Positions 11,627-22,984 of a stretch of DNA of 64,000 nucleotides are shown here, in pieces. Position 1 is the first letter of the stretch; each line of letters starts with the position of its first letter. The notes under the pieces were generated by a model that worked only from the letters and a program-made list of their open reading frames with translations, was not told where the DNA came from and made no database searches. This DNA is from Viscum album. Its lineage: Eukaryota > Streptophyta > Magnoliopsida > Santalales > Viscaceae. Location: contig OY728142.1 of assembly GCA_963277665.1 (NCBI GenBank), forward strand, positions 11,112,001 to 11,176,000, read 5' to 3'. Position numbers and translations under genes: made by a program.

Positions 11627-13191
11627 TTGAACCTAGTGTGGGTGCATTTGAGAAATGGGTAGTGTTTATTTTTAGTGCCACCTTAGAACTTGGATCAATG
11701 ATGTAAGCCTGAGGAGGTTAAGGTTCTATGACATGAGATGTTTCATGTGGGATGCACTACCCTCCAAGACGTATTTACATGCATGGGATGCATCATACAT
11801 TCTCCTTGGATTCTACCTTCATGATTGATGACTTTAGAATTACCAAGATACCACTTGGGGTTCAGATTTGATCCTAATACTATAGAACACCTAGGGTATC
11901 ACCTGAGGTTTGGATTTGAGCCTACAACAATGGAATTCCCATGGTATCACCTGGTGTTCAACTTTGAGCCTGCTACTGCTGAATGCCCAGGGAATTACCT
12001 ATGGTTCGGTGATGAAGCCTGATGATTTTGGATCCACTAAGATTACCTATTATGCATTTATAATTATTCTTGATGATTATGGGTCACCTAGGATTCCCTC
12101 CTAGGTATTGGAAATGAAACCTGCTGATTTTGGGTTGCCTATGATTACGTCCCAAGGATCGCTGATGATGCCTGATGATTTTGGATCACCTAGAATTACC
12201 TACTAAGGATAAAAAATGATTCTTGGTGATTATGGATCACCTAATATTACCTTATTTGGATATGTGATAATGCATGATGTTTATTAAGAACATATGATCA
12301 CCTCTTAAGGATCAACTTACTGCTTTCTACTATGGGATTCCTTTGATACACTCCTTAGATCTATCATATATGCCTGATACTATGTGGATACCTTTGGATA
12401 CTTCTAAGGATAAAGTGTTTATGCTTGCTACTATGTTTACATTGTTACCATAATTGGTTGGCATGATTATATGACATGATTAGAGATACTTAAACACTAG
12501 ACTAAGCAGCTCTTATCGATTTCATGTGTCACATAAGAACTCAAGGATTAATGATGGTTATATATTTATGCTTTATCACTTTATTTATTTATACATATGA
12601 TAATATCACATTTATACACTACATTAATGGTTATGTATAAGACCATGTTGGTGGTTCCCTACTAATTTTTACTCACACATGCTCGGTCGTCCATGACACT
12701 TGGGTCTCCAAGCAGACTTTAATGATCACAAGTTTAGGTTGGGTAGAGGTTCGAGGTAGCTTGATTGAGCATGATTTCTTAGATGTGACTTGGATACTGG
12801 GAAATTGTAATTCTTGAGTATGATAGTTGAGCCTTAGTGTCTTTTATTATTTTATTAATATGTATATGTGATCATTTTAGAGGAAAACCATTTGTTGTAT
12901 GCTTGCATGACAGTGAGTTTGTTTGATCACTTGTTTCTATATTTCATTTATTATTGAGGATTTAGGTTTATCATTCCACATATTCTTATTATTGGTTAAG
13001 GATGGTATTTGGTTATTTTTATATTTTTTCACTCACTTATATGGGAGTATACTCTCCCCATGGTACTATCTTAGACCTCCACTGCTAGTTGGAATCCTTT
13101 GGTGTACATAGAGGCATTCTTGAGGTCCATTAAAGACTCCTTCGGTTTAAGTAGTGATTTGTGGATGAGAAACAAGGTAAAAAATTAAAAA
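11627..13191 (+). repeat. Element Z, left LTR, 3' part
   Basis: This 1.56-kb block has a same-order diverged copy at about 58165-59760. Shared landmarks include CTCCAAGA-GTATTTA near 11753 and 58300, the tandem block near 11820 and 58340, TTACTCACAC near 12668 and TACTCACACC near 59252, and CTCCCCATGGTACTA near 13054 and 59642. The layout fits the 3' part of a gypsy LTR and a PBS-like site follows at 13193. Its own 5' part was cut off by the minus-strand LTR ending at 11626. Confidence 0.5.
11820..12290 (+). repeat. Degenerate short tandem block, left copy
   Basis: Repeats on the theme GATGATGCCTGATGATTTT, then GGATCACCTAGGATTACCT, in units of about 50-65 bp. An earlier sub-block follows the theme ATGGAA-CCA-GGTATCACCT. 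The same order recurs at 58340-58860. Confidence 0.65.
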
Positions 13192-13192
13192 G

Positions 13193-13203
13193 TGGTATTA
13201 GAG
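13193..13203 (+). other. PBS-like site of element Z
   Basis: TGGTATTAGAG, one mismatch from the initiator-tRNA-Met primer site TGGTATCAGAG. An alternative reading is that TGTAACTAATATCCC at 13210 is a decayed LTR start. Confidence 0.4.
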
Positions 13204-16118
13204 ATTTTATGTAACTAATATCCCATCGAGAATCATAGTTTTTATTTTTCCATACTATTTTGGGAAATGTTAGAAAATTGATATAGGATTTCTTGAAATC
13301 ATGCGATGGATATCAGACTAGTGCATCACAAACACCCTTCAGGATATGAAGTCTATGTTATTAGGGGAATTGGATTTCTATTCTTGTATTTTTATTTTAT
13401 GGTCACATGATTTTAGCTAGCATGACACACTTGATATTATGGATTAATGATTTATGGGTTTTTAGCTCTTGGAATATTGGAAAGATTCTATGTACATTAA
13501 TCATGTTTGGCATATAATATTCAAATGAAATACACATGACTATGTGTAATTTATATCAATAATGATAGAGGGTACAGTTTTAAAAAGTGTCAATAACAAC
13601 CTACATGACTTTTTCCCATATAACTTGGTGGTGGAATTCTACTCAGCTAGACCATAGTATATTTTCTTTTAGATGAAAATTTATGTGGATTATACAGATG
13701 GACAATTATTAATGATGACCATACTATCCCTCATTGTAATATATGTATAGTGGCCTTGTAAGTTGGTACAAAAATCTGATTCCTTAGTGATAAACCCCTT
13801 ATGTGTGGTTTTGATACTGGTTTTGAATGGAAAACATGTTTAGTTTTTTAATATTTCAATGACATACTATATGGTTCTTTCCCATATAGCTTCTTGGTGG
13901 AATTATAATTAACTAAATCATATGACTATGGTATTATCAATATAGATAATCTAGGATGATTCCATTACATATATTGATTCCTAAGTATGAAGACGTAATC
14001 CTAAATGAGATAACTTTTGTATGTAGGATCCCAATGAGGATCAACTTGATATTGTGATCCTTAAGCAGGTGGTTTCCATATATGGAGGCCTAATGAGTAT
14101 TAAAATGATATTTTTTATTCTTGAGGGGGTAGTACCATATGTGGGTCCTAGTGAGAATTAGTGCCTCAGTAGTCTTATGACTTGGAATCTAATGCTTGAT
14201 ATGTTTAATGGGCATTTGACACCCTAGGGTGGGTAGGTTGGAACATGAGTTTCTATTCAATACTGGGAATGGGAATAGAGAGTAATTTCCTATGAGACAT
14301 GTCCTATGTGAGACATGATTTATGAGACTGGTAGGTGAGCCTAGTGTCATTGAGATATGGCTAAAGATATTGGTAAGACAAGAATTATGGATTAGATGAG
14401 ATCCATACAATACTGGGGTAACCTGAGTGTGGGATTATCCTAGAGTTGTGAATGACTTAGATATAGGAACCATGGGTATATGGTTTTAGTTATGAGATCA
14501 GTGCATGGAGGTTCTATTAGGAATATGGTATAGGTATGGAGTGCCTTGGTCTTTTGTGATGTAAAATACTTGATGTGTTTTTGGTATGAAAGTTTGGTTT
14601 CAATGATAAAGGTTGGTACGATGAATATCCCTAGTGGTTTCATTGTGATTCCTAATAAGATAGTGGGTTTTGATCCTAGATGATCATATCTAGGATGAAA
14701 AGAGCATGGGTAGATGCTTTTTATTTTGTAATGATGCCCATTAGTGGGTGATCATAAAATAGACCTTAGCATAGAGAAATACCTAAGTTTGAAGAGGAGC
14801 ACTAAGGGTAATTCATCTTTATAAGATCAACATGCTGAGGAGTATAGATAGTGATTTAGGCATGCGATCCTATAATTAATAATTTAAAAACCATGAGAAT
14901 GTGATTTAGGTTCTTCGATTAGGTGGTATGGGAGTGTATAATTATTGGTATTGGATGATATTGTGATAGTTCTTGTTGGTCATGCATAGTACCATTTGAA
15001 TTATAGACTAATGAGTGGTCATGTATGGGATGAGGACTGATGGTTTTGATAAAACACTTGTGGTCTCGGTTTCTTGGTGTTTTTATAAAAAGGGTATATA
15101 TCTCTCTATGGTAGAGGAGATATCAGATATGGATTGGGTGGGGTGGCATGATCGATCTAGGTTAATCCTGGTTTTATATTTATAGGATGGGTGGGTGTGG
15201 ATTTGGAGGAATGACACACATGTGATGATGAAATATATTGAGGTTTCACTTGAGGAGTGGTATAAGGAAATTAATATAGTGGGGAGTTCACCCTTTTATT
15301 TTTAATGTTGTGTCCCTAGTTATGGATGAAATTTGTCAGGAACTAAGGATGATATTCCTAGTGAGTCAGAAAATATTCGTGTTTGATGTTTTTTATTGGT
15401 TCTTGGGTATGAGTGAGGTGACCTCATCTTGTCATTACATGTAGAGATGTATGGAACATGAGATATGGAAGTACGAACCTATGTTTTTAGGGTCATGGTT
15501 GTAATGAGACTAGTTGTTAGATGATCTATGTGGTGTTTGTATATCAGTGAGCATATAAATCCAAATATATTTGGTTTTATGTAGAATACTAGATGTGGAA
15601 TTCAATTTAAATTTTGGATAGATTCTGAGCATTACCATCGGTCTTGAGATAGTTTGATGTGATTTGAGCATGGGTTGTATTAGAGGAATGTCAACACTTG
15701 GGGTGAGATAATGATGGATGATATGGTTTTTTGGTCGGTTATCAAACCATTAAATCACACAATTAGTTGGGTATGAGCTTTAGTGTGGGTGTTGAATGAT
15801 CTCGATATGTCTTTGGGAGTTGATATATCATGATTTGGTGGTTTGATAACATGTTTTCAGGTGAAACTGAGCATTTTTTGGAAACTTTTGGTCATAAAAG
15901 GATAGAACAACGATTTCATGTGTAATTGGATGTAGTGTGTTGGGAACCATATCCATCACATCATTTTAGATATGACATGTGTATTTCAAGTAAAATATGA
16001 TGTATCTAAACTTATAAATGGTTAGGGGAGACTCATCTAATTTAGTTTATAATTTATATGGGGAGTTGAATAGGGTTATAACATTTTTATTTCCTTGGAA
16101 TTCAGTGTAGTGATGTGG
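13204..16118 (+). other. Element Z internal region, part 1 (non-coding)
   Basis: About 2.9 kb with no convincing reading frame, zinc knuckle, RT or integrase motif on either strand. It is G-richer on the plus strand than the surrounding LTRs. It continues at 40758-40974 and 55970 onward once the later insertions are removed. This suits a non-autonomous large retroelement derivative or a completely eroded element. Confidence 0.45.
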
Positions 16119-16705
16119 AGACCTATTGGGAAAAAATTCCTCAAGGTAACATTGCAGCATTTTCAAGTTGTTTGTGTTTTTTGAAAATGCAGGTTTCCAA
16201 GGTATGATGTAGAGTCCATAGAGATTTATGACATGGTATGTTTATAAAGAACCATGTCTAAGGAATGGATTCCTTGGAAGCGGTATAGAAAATTTTGTAT
16301 AAAAAGTGACGCTGTTTCTCAGTGTTTTCCAAATTTGTGGGGTCCAAAATTTGGAATTTGTATTACATCACAAAAAGTGGATTCCTTTAAGATATCATAA
16401 AAATATGTAAAATACATGAGTTTAATGAATATGGTATTTGAAAAGTGTGTTTTGTGAAGGCGCGAAGATTTTAATGGTGAGATCTACAAGTACGAAAAGA
16501 TTTGCGAACAACAAAGAAAAGGAGTATCACTAGTGGAGAATTACAGTGACACAAAGTAGTAGTGGGAGGATCCATGATTACGATGATCATAAAGAACAAG
16601 AAACTTGTGTGGATCTTAAAAAAATGGATCATTGCGAAGGAAATAAAGGAGCTTCATGAAATGAAAATGACATGGACTAAAAGGTTTTGGAATTAGTGGA
16701 ACACC

Positions 16706-16713
16706 TATAAATA
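16706..16713 (+). promoter_or_regulatory. Copia left LTR TATA box
   Basis: TATAAATA inside CCTATAAATAGGCCTCC, identical in context to the right LTR (39808-39815). Confidence 0.7.
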
Positions 16714-16796
16714 GGCCTCCACCCCTTCAGAAAAGTATAAAGACTTAACGAAGATCTTAAGGCTTCGAAATTGCAAAGGTGGTTCATTAAGGTTGG

Positions 16797-17048
16797 TTCA
16801 TGAAGGGTGGTTCATGAAGGTGATATGAGAAGAAATTCGAGAAGTCTATAAAATCCAACTGAATGTTTTGAGAAGCAAAAGTAAGGAAATTCGCAAAGGC
16901 TAATTAAGATTCATGAAAGGAAAGAGATTTGCAAAGTCTAGTTGTGATTCAATAAAGTGGTGTGCTTCATGAAGGATAAGTGATCTTCATGAAAAGGTAG
17001 AAGCTTTGTGATGGCTATTTGAGATTCGTAAAAGAGGAGCTTCATGAA
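16797..17048 (+). promoter_or_regulatory. TTCATGAA cluster, left copia LTR
   Basis: Perfect TTCATGAA palindromes lie at 16797, 16811, 16910, 16966, 16986 and 17041. This is the TTCNNGAA core of a plant heat-shock element. All lie downstream of the TATA box, so they would be transcribed. Function is inferred from the motif only. Confidence 0.45.
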
Positions 17049-17626
17049 GGTAGTAAACATCTCTAAAGTTGTTCAGAAGGTATTTCCCATTAAATCTATG
17101 GTAAAGAGGTATTAATATATAGGATGAAAGTGGAACTTCAATAGAACATTCATATGCAACTGAGGATGTATTCATTAGAGATAATAAAGGGACCTACAAG
17201 CCCATAAACTGTGTTAAAATCCATTTCAAGAGTAGTGAGTGAAGGAAGAGGAAGGCAATGATTCTTCTCACTAGTAGTGATCATGAGGAAGAGACATAGG
17301 GAGTGACCCTTGGGAATGTAGTGATCAAAGCCTAAACCTTGTAAAGGTTGTGATCCTGGGCATAGAAGATCTAGCCCGAACGTTGTAATTTGGTATTGAG
17401 CCTTAGTGTATTTGGTACATTGGCTCATCATCCTTGTATGATCCTTGGATATAGCCTAGTGAGGGTAAACCAAGTAAAAATTGATGTGTCCCATGTATGA
17501 TTTAATTTTTATTTATATATTGTTATGGGATAAAGATATAGGTTTGTTTTTTTACAATGAAAAAATATCCTAAGGGTCAATAATTTTAATCTATCATACC
17601 CTGGTTCACCCCCCTCTTAGGATATT

Positions 17627-19442
17627 TATAAAGGCACCATCCTTAAACGTTACATAATCTTGAGTTAAATCAATAATTCACATTGATGATCTTTTCAGGT
17701 TTATATTTTTAGAGAATTAGGACATAACTATTATATAACAACTAAAATTTATACAAAGTGGATACAAATACATTAGTCTCCATTTCTTCCGCAATATAAA
17801 ACTTTTAAAATTAAAAATGATTTATTTTTCTTGATAAAAATCTTCTTGACTTCTTCCTTTCTCTTACACATCCTTATACCCTGTGAACATTTTAAAAACA
17901 TTGGATGAGCATAAAAATCACATTAAGGGATATAAAATATGGAAATAAAACATTAGTCCATTAATATTTATAAACCCATGAAATCATAAGAATCCTAAAA
18001 AACATCATAAAAATCATAAATCATAAAGGTAACTTGTGGAATCCATATCATACTTACATTTTAGCTTTCATAGACATATAGGGAGTAACCTTCATGGTTA
18101 CTTTTGGAATACCCATCACAATAAATTCCCTAAATATATTAGGATAAACCTTTTTGTTTAACTCCATCTCATTACCCAATGCATTATAGATCTATCATGG
18201 TCTCACTTTCCCTCAGTTTATCATGGAACCACCCGTATACATAAGTAATGCCCACGAACCATAACATAATCATAACACATAAAACAAGCATGAAGGAAAA
18301 ATAGAATTTACACATTGAAATCAAAAGATATAATTTCAAGATATTGAAATAATAAATCCATTTTCAAAACCATTTTCAATACCAAAATACATGAAAATGG
18401 AATATGGTATTTATTTTTCTTTAAAAACATTACGAATTTTAGAGGAATCCAAATACCAAATAATGGTCACGGTTGCGGAAATGTTGTTGTCACCACATAT
18501 GTTAAAAAACATTCCTTTTTTCATTTAGTAAAATGATTCATATAAAAAACATTCCTTTTAAAAACCATTGGATGAAATTAAAAGTCAAAGGGGTTGATTA
18601 TACACTGTATAAAAGAAGGTGGTGTATATTATAAAAAATATGCCTTAATGAAAGGAGATTGAGACGAAGTCCCTTACTATGAGTCTGACTCATCACATAT
18701 GTTCCTTGTTCTTCCTGAATAATAAACTTAGAATAATTTATAATTTCTTAATAATCTTTTTCAAGTTTATTATTTCATTTATATCACTTATTACCATGTT
18801 ATAAAAATTACATAATTATTTATGTTCATATCAAATGTTTTGTTGATATTTGATACTTGAGTAAAAAATGAACATGGTTTAAATGTCACTAGTCCATGTG
18901 GTCATAAGTCCATTATCTATATAATAATATTCATGACATTATTATCATATTTATACATAAATTAAACCCTTAAATTATACCATGAAGTGTGGTTATGAAA
19001 AATGAACAATGTTATAATCATGGAGATGGTAAGCCGTACGTACACATGAGTAACATTTCCATTTTTCATTAATCATTATGGAAAGAATTTAAGTATTATT
19101 TTATATTTAAATAATTATAATAAAATAATTAATATCATATTAATCATTTAAATATACTTATATATATCATACAAGTAATATAACAAATAAATACGAGTCA
19201 CATTGCTTCATGAAGGTGATAGTTCGCACGTACGCACGAACAACATTATCATTTTTATGCACATGGAATGTAATAATTTAATTGATATATTATTATCATA
19301 TATTGATTAATATTTCATTAATATTATATATGAATATTAATTCCATTATTATAACCAGTCTTGAGAGACAGTTATGAAAAACGAATTAGATATATTCATG
19401 GAGGTGATAGTTCACATGTACGCACGAATGATTAATTCATTT
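17627..19442 (-). repeat. Minus-strand gypsy solo LTR, 3' half
   Basis: On the plus strand it starts TATAAAGGCACC, the reverse complement of an LTR end in TA. It then runs parallel to gypsy-1's LTR read backwards: CTTGAGTTA near 17665, the AGGTTTATATTTTTAGAGAATTAG region near 17697-17722, GGAGATTGAGACGAAGTCCC near 18654, and GGTAAGCCGTACGTAC near 19027. It is interrupted by gypsy-1 and continues at 31097. The 5 bp to its left is ATATT, matching GTATT at 33480-33484 except for one base. With both halves it measures about 4.2 kb. Confidence 0.88.
18830..19442. repeat. 188-bp tandem repeat in the minus-strand solo LTR
   Basis: A module containing TATGAAAAA-TGAA, CATGGAGGTGATAGTTC and CACGTACGCACGA recurs with starts at 19018, 19206 and 19394, spaced 188 bp each time. 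Gypsy-1's LTR has one copy of the module (inverted, 21413-21448). The array partly explains why the solo LTR is longer than gypsy-1's. Confidence 0.75.
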
Positions 19443-20689
19443 TGTAACATAACAAGTAAGTAATGAATAATAGATATTTTTATCTATGTCTAATAATGAA
19501 TTATATAGTGTTTTAGAGGCTTAAAATGAGAATAAATCCAATCTTAAGCATGGAATACACTAATATTTTTAAAAGATTGTTTTACTTCCTTTTGATGGAA
19601 AACCATTTTTAAATCAAACTTTTGACAATTTTATAAGATCTATTTTTCAAAGTAAACTTATTATTTTTGATTGGGGCATTGAAATTTACATTGGATAATT
19701 TTTTGGTATTTTTCTGACAATGTTCATTTTTTAAGGAATAGTGAAAAATACTGCATTTTACATCAAAACACGCTATTTGCTCTAACAACGGGAATTAATT
19801 ATTAAATTAATTAATGTAAATTATATGTTTTGAATTTTTTAAAATATACATCATTTTTGAATTCTTAATATCAAATATATCTTAAGGTGAAGTTTTGGTA
19901 TTTTTCTGAAAAACTTCAATTTTTGATGAATAGTGAAACCACTAAATGGTACTTAAAAAAACTGATTTTTTGTTTAAATGAAATTTTACCACCTATGTGT
20001 TTTGAATTTCAAAAATCCGACATACATGTTTGTCATTAAGAAGTAAAATGTGGTTCAATGGGATTAAAATAATTTTTTGGTGAGTAGTAACTTTTAAGTT
20101 TTTAATCGCGATTAGAGGTAATTAGTGTAGTTTAAGGTAAAAATAATGTTTTAATAATATGAGATGAGCTTGAAACATGGACTACCATTATTGTATGTGT
20201 CATGTCCGACCAAGAAAATACATGGGTCAACTTGGGGACCCCATGGAGCCACTTTAGAATGAAAATTACATTAATATCTTTTTATTTAATGTAAAAGTAA
20301 AAATGACACAAACATGAGTTGTGTTACTAAAAGAATTTTTAAATGGGGTTATACAAGTCATATGTTTGACTATAAATAGTAATTGGAAATCTATAAATAT
20401 TTCTTACATAATAGTATTTTTTTTATAATTTTTAGACATTAAATAAATTAAATTATTTATGACATCATGATGATGCAGTGATTACCTCATTATTTAACGA
20501 TTTAAATAAAATGAAAAGATAATTTAAAATCTAAGACCTAAAATTGTCAAAAACCTATTCGATTGGTATATTTAGAACCCTTATCATCTTATCCTCTAAT
20601 TATATCAATGTGGGACCTTTTAAATCCGAAACTCATTTTAAAATAAAGTAACATTTCTTTACTTTCCAAGAGTGCCCCTCCTCTCCTCT

Positions 20690-20696
20690 TATAAAA
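20690..20696 (+). promoter_or_regulatory. Gypsy-1 left LTR TATA box
   Basis: TATAAAA within CTCTTATAAAAGGCCCCCACC, preceded by a pyrimidine-rich stretch (CCCCTCCTCTCCTC). This marks the U3/R boundary region, about 1.25 kb into the LTR. Confidence 0.75.
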
Positions 20697-21412
20697 GGCC
20701 CCCACCTCTACCTCCTTACCCACACTTAAAAAGCCTTTGGCTCGGACAAAACCTGCCCATTTTATCTCTCCGCATCCCTTTATAACTCTTAGAAGCCTCA
20801 CTTTGGGAAGAAGTCTTCCCAAGGAAGCCTTTGAGCTCAAATCAAAAAGAGTTACCCGATTTAAAGGTAGTGTCTTCTCTTGTGTTCTTATGTTTTATTT
20901 TTCTTCTCCAACCCCCTAAACTCTTTTTATTCATTTATTTTGTAACAAATACAGTATCTTAAATATACTAGGATTTTGTTATAAGAATCATTCAATCTAA
21001 ACTTACACACACCTACATCTAATGGTTAAAGAACATACTATTTCTGTGGATGGAGAATTTCTGCCTCACGAAACGATGATTGTTCAACACTCATATAACA
21101 CCCTCAAAGGTGGCCATTAAGATGTAAATATATTTATATATTATATGTAATATGTTTATGTTTTAATTAATCTTCTGTATTTTTCATTTATGGCATACCT
21201 TTATGGTTACCATTATGGGTAAACGCGATATCTTCATTTTAGGAAGTGCGGACTACCGCCCCCTCAAAGTGATTTGATTCGTTAATGCCATATGTGGGAC
21301 ATATAAAGGATTTAATTAATTTTATTATGTATTATATTATACTAGAATTATAATATACCTTTATATCATTATGATTCCATTCCATAAAATACGAAATAGA
21401 AATGAAAGTAGC

Positions 21413-21448
21413 GTTCATGCGTACGTACGGCTTACCGTCTCCATGAAC
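21413..21448 (+). repeat. Palindromic module downstream of the LTR promoter
   Basis: GTTCATG (21413-21419) pairs with CATGAAC (21442-21448), and CGTACGTACG (21420-21429) is itself a perfect 10-base palindrome. The copy in the right LTR is at 29655-29690. Relatives occur in the minus-strand solo LTR and near 9925. Confidence 0.65.
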
Positions 21449-22851
21449 GGTGCATTTCATTTCTTACCTCTAAACGTTATGTAATTTTATAAATGCATGT
21501 ATATACTAGATATATATGATATATATGATATATAAATCATGAGTATAACTATGGATATAATGGATACATGAACAAATTGTAATTATAAAGATCATATTTT
21601 GACTCAAGTACCAATGATCGTTAAAACGACCGTTATTAACTTAAATAATTGCATAGTGTTAATGACATGGTAATAAGTGATATAAAAGGAATAATGAACT
21701 TGAAAAAGGTTCTTAAGCAAGTAAAAATTAACTCAATTTTATTATTCAGGAGGTTAAAGAACGATCGAGTCAAGTCGGACCCGAGGTACGGGACTTCGTC
21801 TCAATCTCCTTTCATTGAGGCATATTTTGTTTTATACACAACCTTCTTTTATGTGGTGTATAAACCCCTTTGAATTTTAAATTTATCCCAAAGGAATCTT
21901 TTTTATACGAATCATTTTTACTAAATGACAAAAGGGAATTTTTTTGTCGTATGTATGCGGCGACAACGACTTGTCTGCCGCCATGACCATTATTTGAGTT
22001 TCGACTTCCTCTACAAGACATACTTTTTTTTAAAAAAAGGAAAAAATAAATACCATGTTTTAATTTTACTTTATTTTGGTATTGGAAATGGTTTTCATAA
22101 TGTTTTTATATCAATGTGTTTTATTGATATCTTGTGATTGAAAAGTGGAAATGTTATGTTTCCTTTATGCATGTTTTATGTGATACGATTATGTTATGGT
22201 TCTTGGGCATTATTATGAAGATGGGTGGTTCCGTGATAAACTAAGGGTGGGTGAGCCCGATATAGCTCTCCAATGCATTGGGTAACGCGAAGGAGTTAAA
22301 CATTAAGGTTTCTCCAAAGATATTTAGGGAATATACTGTGATGAGTATTCCAAACGTAACCAAGAGGGTTACTACCTACGTAAGAATGTTATGAATGCCT
22401 CAAGTTACCTTTATGTCTTATGATTTCTATGATTTATTCATGACTTGATGAGGTATGTTAAAGTGATTATGTTTTATGAGTAGAGTATGATTTCATTGAT
22501 TCTTATGTATACATGTACTCATGTTTCCTTTCCATATTTTTATATCCCTTACTGAGCTTTTTATGCTCATCCCAAGTTTTTTTGAAATGTTTTTCACAGG
22601 TCAAGGGAAATGTACATGATATGATGATAGTGTCAAGGAAGTGTAAAGAAAGAATCCATGTTTTATTTTAAATATTTTTCCATTGAAGGGAAAAATGAAT
22701 ACTGTCTTTATGTAACCACTTTGTTTAAATGTGGAATGTAATGCAAGTTTTATGATCTAATTATCTAAAACTCTAAACCTAAAAAGATCCTCAATGTGTA
22801 ATCTTGTAATAACTCAAGATTAAGTAAGGTTTAAGTCCGGGGCCTTATAGT

Positions 22852-22863
22852 TGGTATCAGAGG
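22852..22863 (+). other. Gypsy-1 primer binding site
   Basis: TGGTATCAGAGG, matching the 3' end complement of initiator tRNA-Met at 11 of 12 positions, two bases after the LTR end. Confidence 0.9.
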
Positions 22864-22984
22864 TCGGTTTAGATAACTTTAGGAGTTAGAATTCTATTAA
22901 ATTATTATCCAGAAATATTTTTTTTGAAATGATATAGCATTTGAAGATTACCATGTTTCTTCATCTAAGACATGTTTGTTCAGA

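Larger units (their letters stand above)
16124..17626 (+). repeat. Copia left LTR, main part
   Basis: It aligns along its length to the right LTR at 39223-40752: CCTCAAGGTAACATTGCA near the start, CCTATAAATAGGCCTCCACC at the promoter, and CACCCCCCTCT near the end. The last 19-24 bases lie at 33480-33503, beyond the inserted solo LTR. Total length is about 1,522 bp against 1,530 bp on the right. Confidence 0.9.
19443..22849 (+). repeat. Gypsy-1 left LTR (3,407 bp)
   Basis: Starts TGTAACATAACAAG and ends GGGGCCTTATA, so its ends are TG...TA rather than the usual TG...CA; the right LTR ends in TA as well. It lacks 173 bp present in the right LTR (27838-28010), and this accounts exactly for the length difference. 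It contains a TATA box at 20690 and a palindromic module at 21413-21448. Confidence 0.95.

Noticed and set aside
13210..13225. TGTAACTAATATCCC as an LTR start
   Set aside because: Preceded by a PBS-like site rather than a purine tract, and the sequence after it lacks the LTR landmarks seen elsewhere; kept as an alternative only.
20737..20919. Small open frame just after the gypsy-1 TATA box, also in the right LTR
   Set aside because: It is duplicated only because the LTR is duplicated; the two copies differ without codon-position bias that I can see, and nothing supports translation.
21812..22021. Minus-strand frame in the gypsy-1 LTR
   Set aside because: Shadow frame inside the LTR; no supporting motif.
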